From: Planctomycetaceae bacterium
GTDB taxonomy: Bacteria > Planctomycetota > Planctomycetia > Planctomycetales > Planctomycetaceae
NCBI GenBank assembly: GCA_041398825.1
Contig: JAWKTX010000008.1
Location: forward strand, 248,001 to 312,000
Length of the DNA stretch: 64,000 nucleotides
Direction: 5' to 3'
Position 1 is the stretch's first letter. Every line of letters begins with the position of its first letter. The position numbers and the translations under genes were made by a program. Shown here in pieces: positions 35,379-45,700 of this stretch. The notes beneath the pieces are model-generated. The model ran no database searches. It was given only the letters and a program-made list of their open reading frames with translations, and was not told the DNA's origin.

Positions 35379-35930
35379 CTATTCGAGCACAGGGACTTTG
35401 TAAGAAATAGCGCCAATGGCCTGATTCTTCGGAACAGTCCTGTAGTTCTCATGGCACATGATGCACTTATCCATCACCACAGGAACGGTTGTCGCAGCCA
35501 GCAGGAAGGATTTCCCATCTTCTGTGACCACTTCGTCATAGGATGCCTTGCCGGACAGTATTTCTTTGACAGCTCGTTTCTCAAAGCCGTCCTGCGGTAG
35601 ATTTTCGTCGTTGTAAGGATGGCCGCTGGCATCAATCAGCCGTGCTTCGTGCCAGCCTTTTTCCTTCATCGCACCAAACAGGGCTTTGGCGGCAACCGCT
35701 GCGGCGATGGAATCTTCGTCTTCGACATAATGCTGGGTGATCAGGACGACGCTCGTTTTGTAGACGTCATCCAGGAGGCGAACTTCGCGACGAGCTCGCT
35801 CCACTGCCGCTGGTGACGGCTTTGCGGCTGCGGGACCTGCAAGCGCAGTTCCGCCGGATCGCTCGCCGGAAACAGCCAGGGTCACAACAATTCCCGCCAA
35901 AAGCACGAATGAGAGGGCGATTTTTTTCAT
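35379..35930 (-). CDS. DUF3365/Tll0287-like haem protein
   Basis: The 183-residue protein has an N-terminal signal or anchor segment (about 4-22), then a helical region and a haem c motif near the C-terminus, C156-I-M-C159-H160 (VMDKCIMCHENYR). Features such as LITQHYVEDED, WHEARLIDASGHPYNDEN and SYDEV-type strands fit the DUF3365 (Tll0287-like) PAS-like haem fold, proposed as periplasmic redox or gas sensors. The start at 35930 is set by AAGGAAA upstream; a longer frame to 36041 would run into the palindromic operator. It is divergent from an Rrf2 regulator gene 138 bp away. Confidence 0.82.
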   Translation of the reverse strand: MKKIALSFVLLAGIVVTLAVSGERSGGTALAGPAAAKPSPAAVERARREVRLLDDVYKTSVVLITQHYVEDEDSIAAAVAAKALFGAMKEKGWHEARLIDASGHPYNDENLPQDGFEKRAVKEILSGKASYDEVVTEDGKSFLLAATTVPVVMDKCIMCHENYRTVPKNQAIGAISYKVPVLE

Positions 35931-36024
35931 TGAGCAATTTCCTTCACGGAGTCCGGGTTCTAATATCCGATAGCCACACCTAAAAACTGGAGAGGAATAT
36001 CCTGTTACGAGACTACATTCGAAA

Positions 36025-36048
36025 AAACAGGATGTCAACATCCTGTTT
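36025..36048. promoter_or_regulatory. Perfect palindromic operator of the Rrf2 regulator
   Basis: AAACAGGATGT (36025-36035) and ACATCCTGTTT (36038-36048) form a perfect inverted repeat with 11-bp arms and a 2-nt spacer. It ends 20 bp before the Rrf2 start. Half-sites recur nearby: TATCCTGTTA near 35997-36006 and CATCCTG at 36049-36055. Size, symmetry and place fit an autoregulatory Rrf2-dimer operator. Confidence 0.7.
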
Positions 36049-36068
36049 CATCCTGAGAAAGCGAATGA

Positions 36069-36491
36069 ATGTTCTCCCAAACAGTGGAATACGCTCTGCG
36101 CGCGGTCGTTCATCTGGCAATGCACTCCCCGAAACCCCAGAAAACGGCGGATATTGCGGACGCGACGAAAGTCCCGAGTGCTTACCTTTCCAAGGTGTTG
36201 CAGGGTTTGAGAGAGAAGGAAATCGTGATTCTTCAGCGGGGAATTGGCGGAGGTGTCTCACTGGCACGCGATCCGGCGGAACTGACGATTCTGGATGTGG
36301 TCAACGCTGTTGATCCCATCGAGCGAATTCATACCTGCCCCCTGGATCTGCCGGGGCACGGTGTTCGTCTTTGTGCACTGCATCAACGAATGGATAACGC
36401 ACTGGCATCGATGGAATGTGCGTTCCAGCAAACAACTCTGAAGGAGCTGCTGGCGGATCCCAATCCCAGTGTTCCGCTCTGCCGCGACTAA
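36069..36491 (+). CDS. Rrf2-family transcriptional regulator
   Basis: The 140-residue protein has the Rrf2 winged helix (FSQTVEYALRAVVHLA, VPSAYLSKVLQGLREKEIV, then the wing GIGGGVSLAR) and a C-terminal cysteine region. Cys90 and Cys102 align with the first and third cluster ligands of NsrR/IscR-type proteins. The middle cysteine is missing, and His97 and His105 lie nearby as possible alternative ligands. Cys117 is extra. An Fe-S based redox or NO sensor is plausible, but the ligand set is unusual. It is divergent from two haem-protein genes, with a perfect palindrome between them, which suggests autoregulation and control of those genes. Confidence 0.9.
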   Translation: MFSQTVEYALRAVVHLAMHSPKPQKTADIADATKVPSAYLSKVLQGLREKEIVILQRGIGGGVSLARDPAELTILDVVNAVDPIERIHTCPLDLPGHGVRLCALHQRMDNALASMECAFQQTTLKELLADPNPSVPLCRD

Positions 36492-36915
36492 ACGAATTCC
36501 GCATGAATGGTTCCCTGCGGCCTTGATCGCAGGCAGTCTCGCACGCGATTGATCGCGGTTGTAGAACGGCGGCGAATTGACAAGACTCCACATCACAGTT
36601 CGCGGCGAGGTGCCGGATCTGGTGATACAGGACGTCGTTTGTGGCCCTGTTCACGAGCGTTCTTCGTTCACGAGCGTTCTTCGGACGTTCTGCGGATGAA
36701 AGTGTGGGCCAGGCGGTTTCTGACCGTTGCACTTTCACCCCTGCGACGGGAACGCCATCGCGTTCGCAGGATTGCCTTCTGATTATCGTGGCCGAATACA
36801 GTATCGTGGCCGAATACAGTGCCGAATACAGTATCGTGGCCGAACACAGTCCGCTTAATGGCCGAATTCGGGTAAGGCACGCCCGGTCTTCTCTGGTATC
36901 TGGAACAAGTAAATC
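36492..36915. other. Intergenic region with short tandem repeats
   Basis: No gene is seen. It contains a duplicated 17-bp unit TTCACGAGCGTTCTTCG at about 36651-36681, and a repeat tract at 36784-36850 built on TATCGTGGCCGAATACAG (about three and a half copies, one shortened to GCCGAATACAG). The promoter of the HerA-like gene is expected near the right end. Confidence 0.6.
36784..36850. repeat. Short tandem repeat tract (TATCGTGGCCGAATACAG)
   Basis: Copies begin at 36784 and 36802, a shortened GCCGAATACAG copy lies at about 36821-36831, and a last full copy with one change (GAACACAG) ends at 36850. A further half unit GGCCGAATTCGG follows at 36860. The units contain no dyad strong enough for a terminator. 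Confidence 0.7.
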
Positions 36916-39345
36916 ATGACGGATTACGAAAAGCTGGGACAGTTTTACCTCGGCAAGACTCATGATCTGAAGACTGGTGTCACGTCACCGGATGATCTAG
37001 TGATGTATGACGCAAAGGATTTGACGACGCACGCAGTCTGCGTCGGCATGACCGGAAGCGGAAAGACGGGGCTTTGTCTTTCGCTGCTGGAGGAAGCCGC
37101 GATCGATGGCATCCCGGCAATTTGCATTGATCCGAAGGGGGATCTCGGCAATCTGATGCTGACATTTCCCAACCTTGCCCCACAGGACTTCGCTCCCTGG
37201 GTCGACCCGGTCGAAGCAACCCGACAGGGGCTCACGGTACCTGAAATGGCCCGGAAGACGGCTGAACTCTGGAAGCGTGGATTGGGGGAATGGGGACAGT
37301 CGGGTGAACGGATTCAGCGATTTCGTGAAGCCGCGGAAGTTGCCATCTACACGCCGGCCAGCACGGCTGGACGACCTCTGACCGTGCTCAAATCGTTTGC
37401 TGCTCCCAATGCTCAGGTACGGGAGAACTCCGAAGCCTTCCGCGACAATATCCTGTCGGCAGTTTCGGGATTGCTGGCGCTGATGCAGATTGACGGCGAC
37501 CCCATCAGCAGTCGCGAGCACATCCTGCTGTCGACGATTCTGGATTTTTACTGGCGAGAGGGACAGGATGTCGACATGGCGACACTGATCCGATCGATCC
37601 AGGCGCCGCCTTTCCAAAAGGTTGGGTTTCTGGATCTCGAGTCGTTCTATCCCTCAGGCGATCGATTCAAGCTGGCCATGTCGCTGAACAGTTTGCTGGC
37701 CTCGCCCAGTTTTGCGGCGTGGATGGAAGGGGAGTCTCTGGATATCCAGAACCTTCTCTATACCGCCGAAGGTAAGCCACGTCTGGCCATTATTTCCATC
37801 GCACATTTAACAGATTCAGAACGAATGTTCTTCGTAACCATACTGTTGAATGAAATGATTTCGTGGATGCGAAGTCAGCCGGGGACCAGCAGTCTGCGCG
37901 CACTGCTGTATATGGATGAAGTTTTTGGCTACTTCCCGCCGACCGCCAATCCACCTTCCAAACGACCGATGCTGACGCTGCTGAAGCAGGCCCGCGCGTA
38001 TGGCCTCGGCTGTGTACTGGCGACGCAGAACCCGGTGGATCTGGACTACAAAGGCCTTTCGAACTGTGGTACCTGGTTTTTGGGCCGTCTTCAGACAGAG
38101 CGAGACAAGATGCGCGTTCTGGAAGGACTCGAAGGTGCAGCCGCTTCGACGGGTTCGGAATTTGACCGCGCCAGTATGGAGCAGACGCTTGCGGCTCTTG
38201 GCAGTCGGGTGTTCCTGATGAACAATGTCCACGAAAGCGGGCATGTCATCTTTCGCACGCGATGGGCACTGTCGTACCTGCGTGGACCCATCACTCGGGA
38301 TCAGATCGAAATACTGATGGCACCGCTGAAGGCCGGCGATTCGTCTTCCGGCGGTTCGTCCGCATTTGCGGCTCCGGCGACTGAGCTTGCTAACGACGAT
38401 GCTCGCCCGGTGCTGCCTCCTGAGATTCCGGAATACTTTATGCCGATCCGCCGATCGGTGGAGAAAGTTGTCTACCGCCCGGCGTTGCTGGGACAGGCAC
38501 GCGTGCACTATGTCGATTCGAAGACGGACATCGATCAGTGGGACGAAGTCACTTTGTTGCGACTGGCCGGCGATGGCGTTGACAGGGATGCGTGGAGTGA
38601 AGCAGAAGAATGGGACGAAGCAGAACTGCCCGAACTGACGGCCCTGCCGGATGAACCGGACGCAGCGTTCCGTGATCTTCCTTCCGAACTCATGCAGAAG
38701 AAGTCGTACAGTGCCTGGGAAACGTCGCTGAAAAATCATCTGTTCCGAAATCAGAAGCTGATGATCAACGTATGCCCGATTCTGAAAGAAGCGTCACGTC
38801 CGGGTGAAAGCGAATCCGATTTCCGAATTCGGCTCCGTCATGCCGCTCGAGAACAGCGTGACCTGCTGGTTGAGAAACTTCGGGCAAAATACGCATCCCG
38901 GTTTCGCACCATCGAAGATCAGATTCGACGAGCAGAACAGAAAATCGAAACAGAAAAATCGCAGAGCTCCCAGAAGAAACTCTCAACGGTGGTTTCGATC
39001 GGCAGCAGCGTCCTGGGCGCGTTGTTTGGTCGCAAACTGACCTCCTCAACAAACATGACCCGCGCGGGGTCGGCGATTCGTTCGGCTTCGTCGCTTGCCA
39101 AAGAGGCTGAGGATATTCGTCATGCGGAAGAGGCGTACGAGGCGGTGGTTCGTAAACGCGAAGAACTTTCCGCTCAGGTTGAATCCGAGGCTCAGGCCAT
39201 TCAGGATCAGTTCGATCCTGACTTAATGGAGTTTCAGCACGCGGAAATCACACCCCGCAAATCAGACATGTCGATCATGCGTGTTGTCCTTGTCTGGCTT
39301 CCCTACGGCGTCACGCGCACCGGGGAAACTGAACGCATTTTCTGA
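36916..39345 (+). CDS. HerA/DUF87-like P-loop ATPase
   Basis: The 809-residue protein has a HerA-FtsK-type ATPase core: Walker A GMTGSGKT (44-51), Walker B ALLYMDEVFG (about 328-337), and later motifs LLKQARAYGLGCVLATQNP (sensor-like) and FLGRLQTERD. The C-terminal third (about 560-800) is charged and helical, with a predicted coiled coil around 650-760, partly broken by a glycine/serine segment (VVSIGSSVLGALFGR) that may be amphipathic or membrane touching. No NurA nuclease is adjacent, so a classical HerA-NurA end-resection pair is not supported. It probably uses ATP to move DNA or protein, target unknown. It stands alone between intergenic repeat regions. Confidence 0.85.
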   Translation: MTDYEKLGQFYLGKTHDLKTGVTSPDDLVMYDAKDLTTHAVCVGMTGSGKTGLCLSLLEEAAIDGIPAICIDPKGDLGNLMLTFPNLAPQDFAPWVDPVEATRQGLTVPEMARKTAELWKRGLGEWGQSGERIQRFREAAEVAIYTPASTAGRPLTVLKSFAAPNAQVRENSEAFRDNILSAVSGLLALMQIDGDPISSREHILLSTILDFYWREGQDVDMATLIRSIQAPPFQKVGFLDLESFYPSGDRFKLAMSLNSLLASPSFAAWMEGESLDIQNLLYTAEGKPRLAIISIAHLTDSERMFFVTILLNEMISWMRSQPGTSSLRALLYMDEVFGYFPPTANPPSKRPMLTLLKQARAYGLGCVLATQNPVDLDYKGLSNCGTWFLGRLQTERDKMRVLEGLEGAAASTGSEFDRASMEQTLAALGSRVFLMNNVHESGHVIFRTRWALSYLRGPITRDQIEILMAPLKAGDSSSGGSSAFAAPATELANDDARPVLPPEIPEYFMPIRRSVEKVVYRPALLGQARVHYVDSKTDIDQWDEVTLLRLAGDGVDRDAWSEAEEWDEAELPELTALPDEPDAAFRDLPSELMQKKSYSAWETSLKNHLFRNQKLMINVCPILKEASRPGESESDFRIRLRHAAREQRDLLVEKLRAKYASRFRTIEDQIRRAEQKIETEKSQSSQKKLSTVVSIGSSVLGALFGRKLTSSTNMTRAGSAIRSASSLAKEAEDIRHAEEAYEAVVRKREELSAQVESEAQAIQDQFDPDLMEFQHAEITPRKSDMSIMRVVLVWLPYGVTRTGETERIF

Positions 39346-39374
39346 TGTTCCATCAAGTCTGATTGATGCCGGTG

Positions 39375-39482
39375 TTAGCTTAGCTGTCCGTTGAAACACC
39401 GGACAGGCAGGCAGGACGACTGGAAACCATCGTGTTTTGAGTTCTCTCGCTGGAGCCAGTCCCGTATTTCATCAGGCTGTTA
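39375..39482 (+). repeat. Dispersed palindromic repeat, copy 4
   Basis: It reads from TTAGCTTAGCTGTCCGTTG through ACACCGGACAGGCAGGCAGG, CGACTGGAAACCATCGTG and GAGCCAGTCCCGTATTTC to ATCAGGCTGTTA. This is the most complete copy and starts 30 bp after the stop of the HerA-like gene. The 240 bp that follow up to 39723 hold no gene. Confidence 0.75.
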
Positions 39483-39723
39483 AACGACGACCGCAGTTCA
39501 AATCGCTTCATTTCGACAGGTTTGTTGATTTTGTTTGAACGATTGCGGCTGTGGTTGACCTGAATAGCGGGTGTTTCTGTTTGCGTATGCATCAGCACCG
39601 GTGAATGCGCAAGTGGTTGACTGCGGTTCAATCGGATAACCTGCTTTACGAAGTGAAGAACGGGTCAGGTACGTCGTACATGAACGTCGTGCATTGATAG
39701 CGTGAAATCAAAGGAAATCTGTC

Positions 39724-42700
39724 ATGCGTTTAGCGCTTGTCACCCTGCTTTTGACAGCAGTGGTCAGTACAACGGGTCTGATGGCTACCGTGTTCGTTCA
39801 GGATCGTGACGCAATGAGACAGCAGGCCGATCAGTTGATGAAGGATGGCAACTGGGCAGAAGCCTGGGATTTGCTGGAAAAGCTGTCCCGTGATGCAGCC
39901 AACACCGATCGCCGACTGGCACAGGATCTAAGGAAAGCGGTTCAATGTCTGAACACGCTGAATCGCACGGCGGAGTTTGATGATTATCTCGAAAGTGTGA
40001 TCGCCGCCCATCCAGCAGACTGGAGACTGTTGTCCACTGCTGCCAGCCTGCTTCAGGGGAGCGTGCCACACGAAGGGTTCCGAATCGCGGGCCAGTTCGA
40101 ACGTGGCTATCATCGGGGAGGCGGTGAATCTGTCAGCGCAGAAAATCGAGATCGCGTGCGATCGCTGCAGTTGATACTGGACAGCATCGAGGCGATTCGT
40201 GATGACGAAAGTGCGACGGCCCAGGAACGTGCTCAACTGTACAAACAACTTGCCGACAGTATCGGGGCTCACCGATTTGGTGAAGCATGGAGACTCCAGG
40301 ACATCACCGATCTGAGCACACTGCCCGATTACGACAAAGGGGCCGGATACAGATACGGCCGCGGATTTCGAGGTGCTGCTTACGGAGGTGAAAACAAAGG
40401 CGCGCCTGTGGATTCGGATGGAAACCCGGTCTTCTATTCCATGCCGGATTCCTGGCAAACCGCCGTCAACGATGGCCAGCGCTGGCGGTGGGCTCTGGAT
40501 CAGATTGTTCAGGCGGATCCATCCCGGCGCAGCGAAATTGATCTCGAATGGGCCGGGTTTCTGCAAACACAGTTCGGAGTCGCATCCAGCGCTATTGGCG
40601 GTCCACCGGTGGTTCAGCGTATCAAAGTCGCACAGCCTGAAGGGCAGACGGAATCGGGCGTATGGGCCGCACATGAACTTAGTGACAACGAAACCATCGC
40701 TCGCCTTACCACTGGTGTGAAGCGATTTGCCTTGCCGGATGAATTCAATCATCTTGTGATTTTCAACAGAGTCATCGCTCGAAACGATGATCATAAGCGC
40801 GCAGCGCTGGAAGCAATGATCAGCGTCCGGATGAATCGTCACCAGTATCCGCAGGCAGCGTCGCTGCTGGCTGAGCGACTGAAGGTATCGACATCCGACA
40901 TCGAAAGGAATGCGGTGCAGCAGCGCATCGATCAGATCACTGGAAACTGGATCCAGTTCGAAAGTGCCAGCGTCCAGGCGGCAGGCCGCGGTGCGACAGT
41001 GGATATTCGTTACCGAAATGGTTCGAGCGTTGCGTTCGCGGCCAGCCCGATCAACATCGATCGGCTGCTGACCGATGTGAAAAACTATCTGCAGAGCAAC
41101 CCGGACCAGCTGGACTACCAAAAGGCCAACATTGGCGACGTCGGTCATTTGCTGATCAATGGGGATCATGAAAAGTATGTCGGCCCGTCGATCGCAAACT
41201 GGACCGTGCAGCTGAACCCGCCGGCCGATCACTTTGACGCTGAAGAGACGATAACAACACCACTGCAGAAAGCCGGCGCATACTGGCTGACGGCAAAGAT
41301 AGACGGCGGTAACGAAGTTCGCATGGTCATCTGGGTTGCTGATACAGCAATTACCCGAAAGCGGATCGAAGACGGCACCCTGTATTTTGCCGCCGACGCT
41401 GTCAGTGGAGCCGGAATTGCCAATGCAGATTTTGAATTCTTTGGCTGGAAGCAGGAACGCATCGATCGAACCAACAAATACAGAATTCAGACAAAGCGAT
41501 TTGCTGCCCGCGCGGATGCAAACGGGATTTGTATTCCGGACCCATCACAGACTGTGCGAGGATTTCAGTGGTTGTCGATTGTACGAACGAAAGACGGGCG
41601 ACTTGCTTTTGACGGATTCAACGGTGTGTGGAATCCGGACAAGATCGACGTGTTCAGCTATTCGCCCATCAAAGTCTACACAATCACTGATCGGCCCGTT
41701 TATCGACCGGGACATGGTGTGAAGTATCGTCTCTGGGTTCGACAGCCGCGATTCAGTGAAGACAACGCTCGCTTTGCCAATCAGGATTTTCTGGTCGAAG
41801 TCCGTAACGCAAAGGGCGAAGTCGTCGACGAACGTATTGTCAAATCCGATCAATGGGCCGGGATCGATGGGGAATATGAACTGCCGGCTGATGCCACGCT
41901 TGGAAGCTGGCAACTGCGAGTTTGCGAACCGAAGCAGGGAAAACCTGAAAACCGCGCGGTTTTTGGCGTTGGCCGTTTTCAGGTAGAAGAATACCGCAAG
42001 CCGGAATTCGAAGTGACTGTCGACGCCCCGGACAAGCCCGTCATGCTGGGCGAAAAGATTCAGGCCAAAGTGAATGCAACATATTACTTTGGGGCACCCG
42101 TCGCCGAAGGGACTGTCCATTACAAAGTCGAACGAACTAAAAAGGACAGTCGCTGGTATCCCGTGGCAACATGGGACTGGTTGTATTCGCCCGGCTATTG
42201 GTGGTTTGCTCCGGATTACACATGGTACCCGGGGTTTGAGCGATGGGGTTGTATGGCGCCAATCCCACCGTGGCACAACTGGAGCCCCGATCCACCTGAG
42301 ATCGTGGTGGAAGGCGATGCAGAACTGCAGTCGGACGGGACCTTTCTGATCGATATCGAAACGGCAGCCGCTTTGGCAAACCACAGCGACAGCGATCACA
42401 GCTACAGCATCACCGCGGAAGTTGTCGACAAATCGCGCCGGACGATCATTGGCAGCGGCAGTGTGCTCGTGGCTCGCGATCCGTACAAAGTGTTCGTCTG
42501 GACGGATCGTGGCCATTATCGAACGGGTGACACCGTCAATGTGAACCTTCAGGCTCGAACTCCGGACGGCAAGCCCGTTCAAGCAACCGGCAAAGCGTCG
42601 TTGTTATCCGTGACCTATGACGGCGATAAACCGGTCGAGCAGGAAGTCGCATCGTTCGATGTCACAACTAACGAAGCAGGGACCGCTTCACTAAGAATGG

Positions 42701-45700
42701 TCGTGCCATCTGCCGGACAGTTTCGCGTCAGTGTCAACCTGACCGACGGCGAAGGCCACCAGCAGGAAGGCGGCTATGTTTTGTATGTTCGAGGTCCCGG
42801 TGCAGACGGTCGCGGTTATCGATTTAACGACATCGAACTGATCACGGAAAAACGTGAGTACCAGCCAGGCGAAACAGCGACGCTTCAGATCAATACCAAC
42901 AAAGCCAACAGCACTGTGTTGCTGTTTGTTCGACCGGCCAACGGGCTGTGTCCAAAGCCGATCGTACTGAAACTCAACGGCAAGAGCACCACGTTTGACA
43001 TCAACATCGAACGTCACGACATGCCCAACATTTTCGTGGAAGCGGTGACGATTGCTGACGGCCGCATTCACAGTGAAATTCGGGAAATTGTGGTACCGCC
43101 AGAACAAAAGGTGGCCAACGTCGAAGTGCTCCCGGCTGCTGAACGCTATCGCCCGGGTGAAGAAGCCACAGTGCGTTTGAAACTGACCGATGCCAACGGC
43201 AAGCCATTTGTCGGTAACACCGTTCTGAGCGTTTACGATGCCAGCCTGGAATACATCGCAGCCAGCGCCATTCCGGAAATTCGGTCCTATTTCTGGAACG
43301 TTCGACGGCATCACAGCATTGTCCTGCAGAGTACCCTGCAGAAGAACTTTGGACCGCTGCATCTGCCCAATGAAAGCGTCATGCAGGTCTTGTGGGGGAA
43401 TCAGCCGATCATGCGTGGCGGTCGCGCCCGATTTGGAATACAGGCCCGCGGGATGGGCGGCTTCGGCGCCGGCGGGTACTTCGATCCGGCTCCCGCCGCA
43501 CCGATGCCCATGATGGAGGCAGAAGGTGCGATGGCGGATTCCGAGGTCGCTGGCCTGTCGGTCGGACGCCAAATGATGGCGAAAAGTGCTGTGGCAGCGC
43601 CCGGAGATCCAAACTCCGAAGCCACACCAACCGTTCGTTCCAACTTCGCCGACACAGCTCACTGGGTGGCCAGTGTCACGTCCGACGAAAGCGGCATTGT
43701 CGAGGTGAAATTCACCGTGCCGGACAACCTGACCACCTGGAAAGTTAAAGCCTGGACGCTGGGCGAAGGAACGCGAGTTGGTTCGGGCGAATCTGACATC
43801 ATCTGCAGCAAAGATCTGATCATCCGTCCGCAGACGCCGCGATTCTTTACCGAAACCGATCTCATCACACTGTCTGCTGTTGTCCATAACTATCTGGACA
43901 GTGCGAAGAGCTGCCGCGTGCAGCTTGAAACCGAAGGCGGTCAGTTGCAGTTGCTCACCGATGCCGAACAGGTCGTGCAAATCGCGGCAGGTGGTGAAGT
44001 GCGAGTCGACTGGAACGTCCAGGTGATTGCATCGGGCAATGTTAAAGTTCGCATGAAGGCACTCACCGACGAAGAATCCGACGCCACCGAATACAGCGTG
44101 CCGGTTAACGTCCATGGCATTCGCAAGACGGAAAGCTACACCGGCGTCATTCGGCCGGACGGCGATTCCGCAAGCGTCACCGTCATCGTGCCGGACAAAC
44201 GCATCGAAGAACAGTCGCGGCTTGAGATTCGATACAGCCCCTCGCTGGCAGGAGCCATGATCGACGCGCTGCCGTATCTGGTTGATTATCCGTATGGCTG
44301 CACCGAACAAACGCTCAACCGTTTCCTTCCCGCCGCCATCACTCAGCAAACACTACTGCGAATGGGTGTGGATCTAGCGAAGGTCAAGGATCAGCGGTTC
44401 CAGCTCAATGCGGCCAAAACGTATCTCGGCAAGTACCCGGATCACTGGGGCAAGCCACCGGAAATCCAGACGCGTGACATCCGTCCGCTGCCCGCTGATT
44501 TCGGCATGGGCAGCAGCACACTGGCCGCGTGGATTCAAAAGAACATCGACGCCGATGCAAAGAAGCTCAACGGTGTCGGCAAGAACTTCAATCCGGTGTT
44601 TGATGAAGTCGAGATGAACAAGATCATCACGCAGGGCGTCACCGATCTGACCAATATGCAACTGTCCGACGGCGGCTGGGGCTGGTTCAGCGGCTATGGC
44701 GAACATTCAACGGCACATCTCACATCACAAGTGGTGCATGGGCTGATGATCGCTCGCGATAACGGAGTCCCCGTGCTGCCGGATGTGATTCAGCGCGGCG
44801 TCGAGTGGCTCAGGAATTATCAAGCGGAACAACTGGTTCTGCTTCGTGAAGGTGACTGGCGCCGCGAGAATCCAAAGAAGCTCGAAAAACGCGACAAACG
44901 TTACAAAATGCAGGCCGACAACATGGACGCGTTCGTGGCGTTCGTGTTGAAGAAATCAGACTCACACGACGCTGCAATGAATGCCTACCTGTACCGAGAT
45001 CGCGAGCATCTGTCGGTCTACGCGAAGGCTTTGTCAGGCTTGGTCTTCCACGACGAAAACCTGATCGAACAACGCGACATGGTACTTCGAAACATCGAAC
45101 AGTTTCTCGAACAGGACGACGAAAATCAGACTGCATGGCTGCGCATGCCGCAGAATTCCTGGTGGTACTGGTACGGCAGCGAATACGAAGCGATGGCGCG
45201 TTACCTGCAACTGTTGATCAAGGTCGATCCGAATGCAGAACGAGCCTCGCGACTGGTTAAGTATCTGCTCAACAATCGACAAAATGGTACCTACTGGAAG
45301 AGTACTCGCGACACAGCTCTCGTGATCGAAGCCATGGCCGACTACATCAAAGCCACGGGCGAAGATCAGCCTGACATGACGGTCGACGTTGTCATTGATG
45401 GCCAGGTCGCAAAGACCGTGACCATCAATGCCGACAACTTTTTCAGCTTCGATAACAGCGTGTTGCTGGAAGGCGACGCGGTGAAGACCGGTCAGCACAA
45501 AATTGAACTACGACGCAAAGGCACCGGCCCGCTTTACTTCAACGCGTATCTAACCAACTTCACAAAGGAAGACCACATCACCGCCGCCGGTCTGGAAGTC
45601 AAAGTCGATCGCCGCTTCTATCGGCTCGAACGCGACGACCAGGAAGTGAGCGTTCAGGGCGATCGTGGTCAGGTGGTCAAACAGCAGACGGCGAAGTACA

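Noticed and set aside
36784..36850. CRISPR-like array
   Set aside because: Units are tandem without unique spacers of constant length and no cas genes are present.
42691..44349. 552-codon antisense open frame inside the alpha-2-macroglobulin gene
   Set aside because: It mirrors a well-supported gene in which MG repeats and the A2M domain are plain; the product shows no domain and no start signal.
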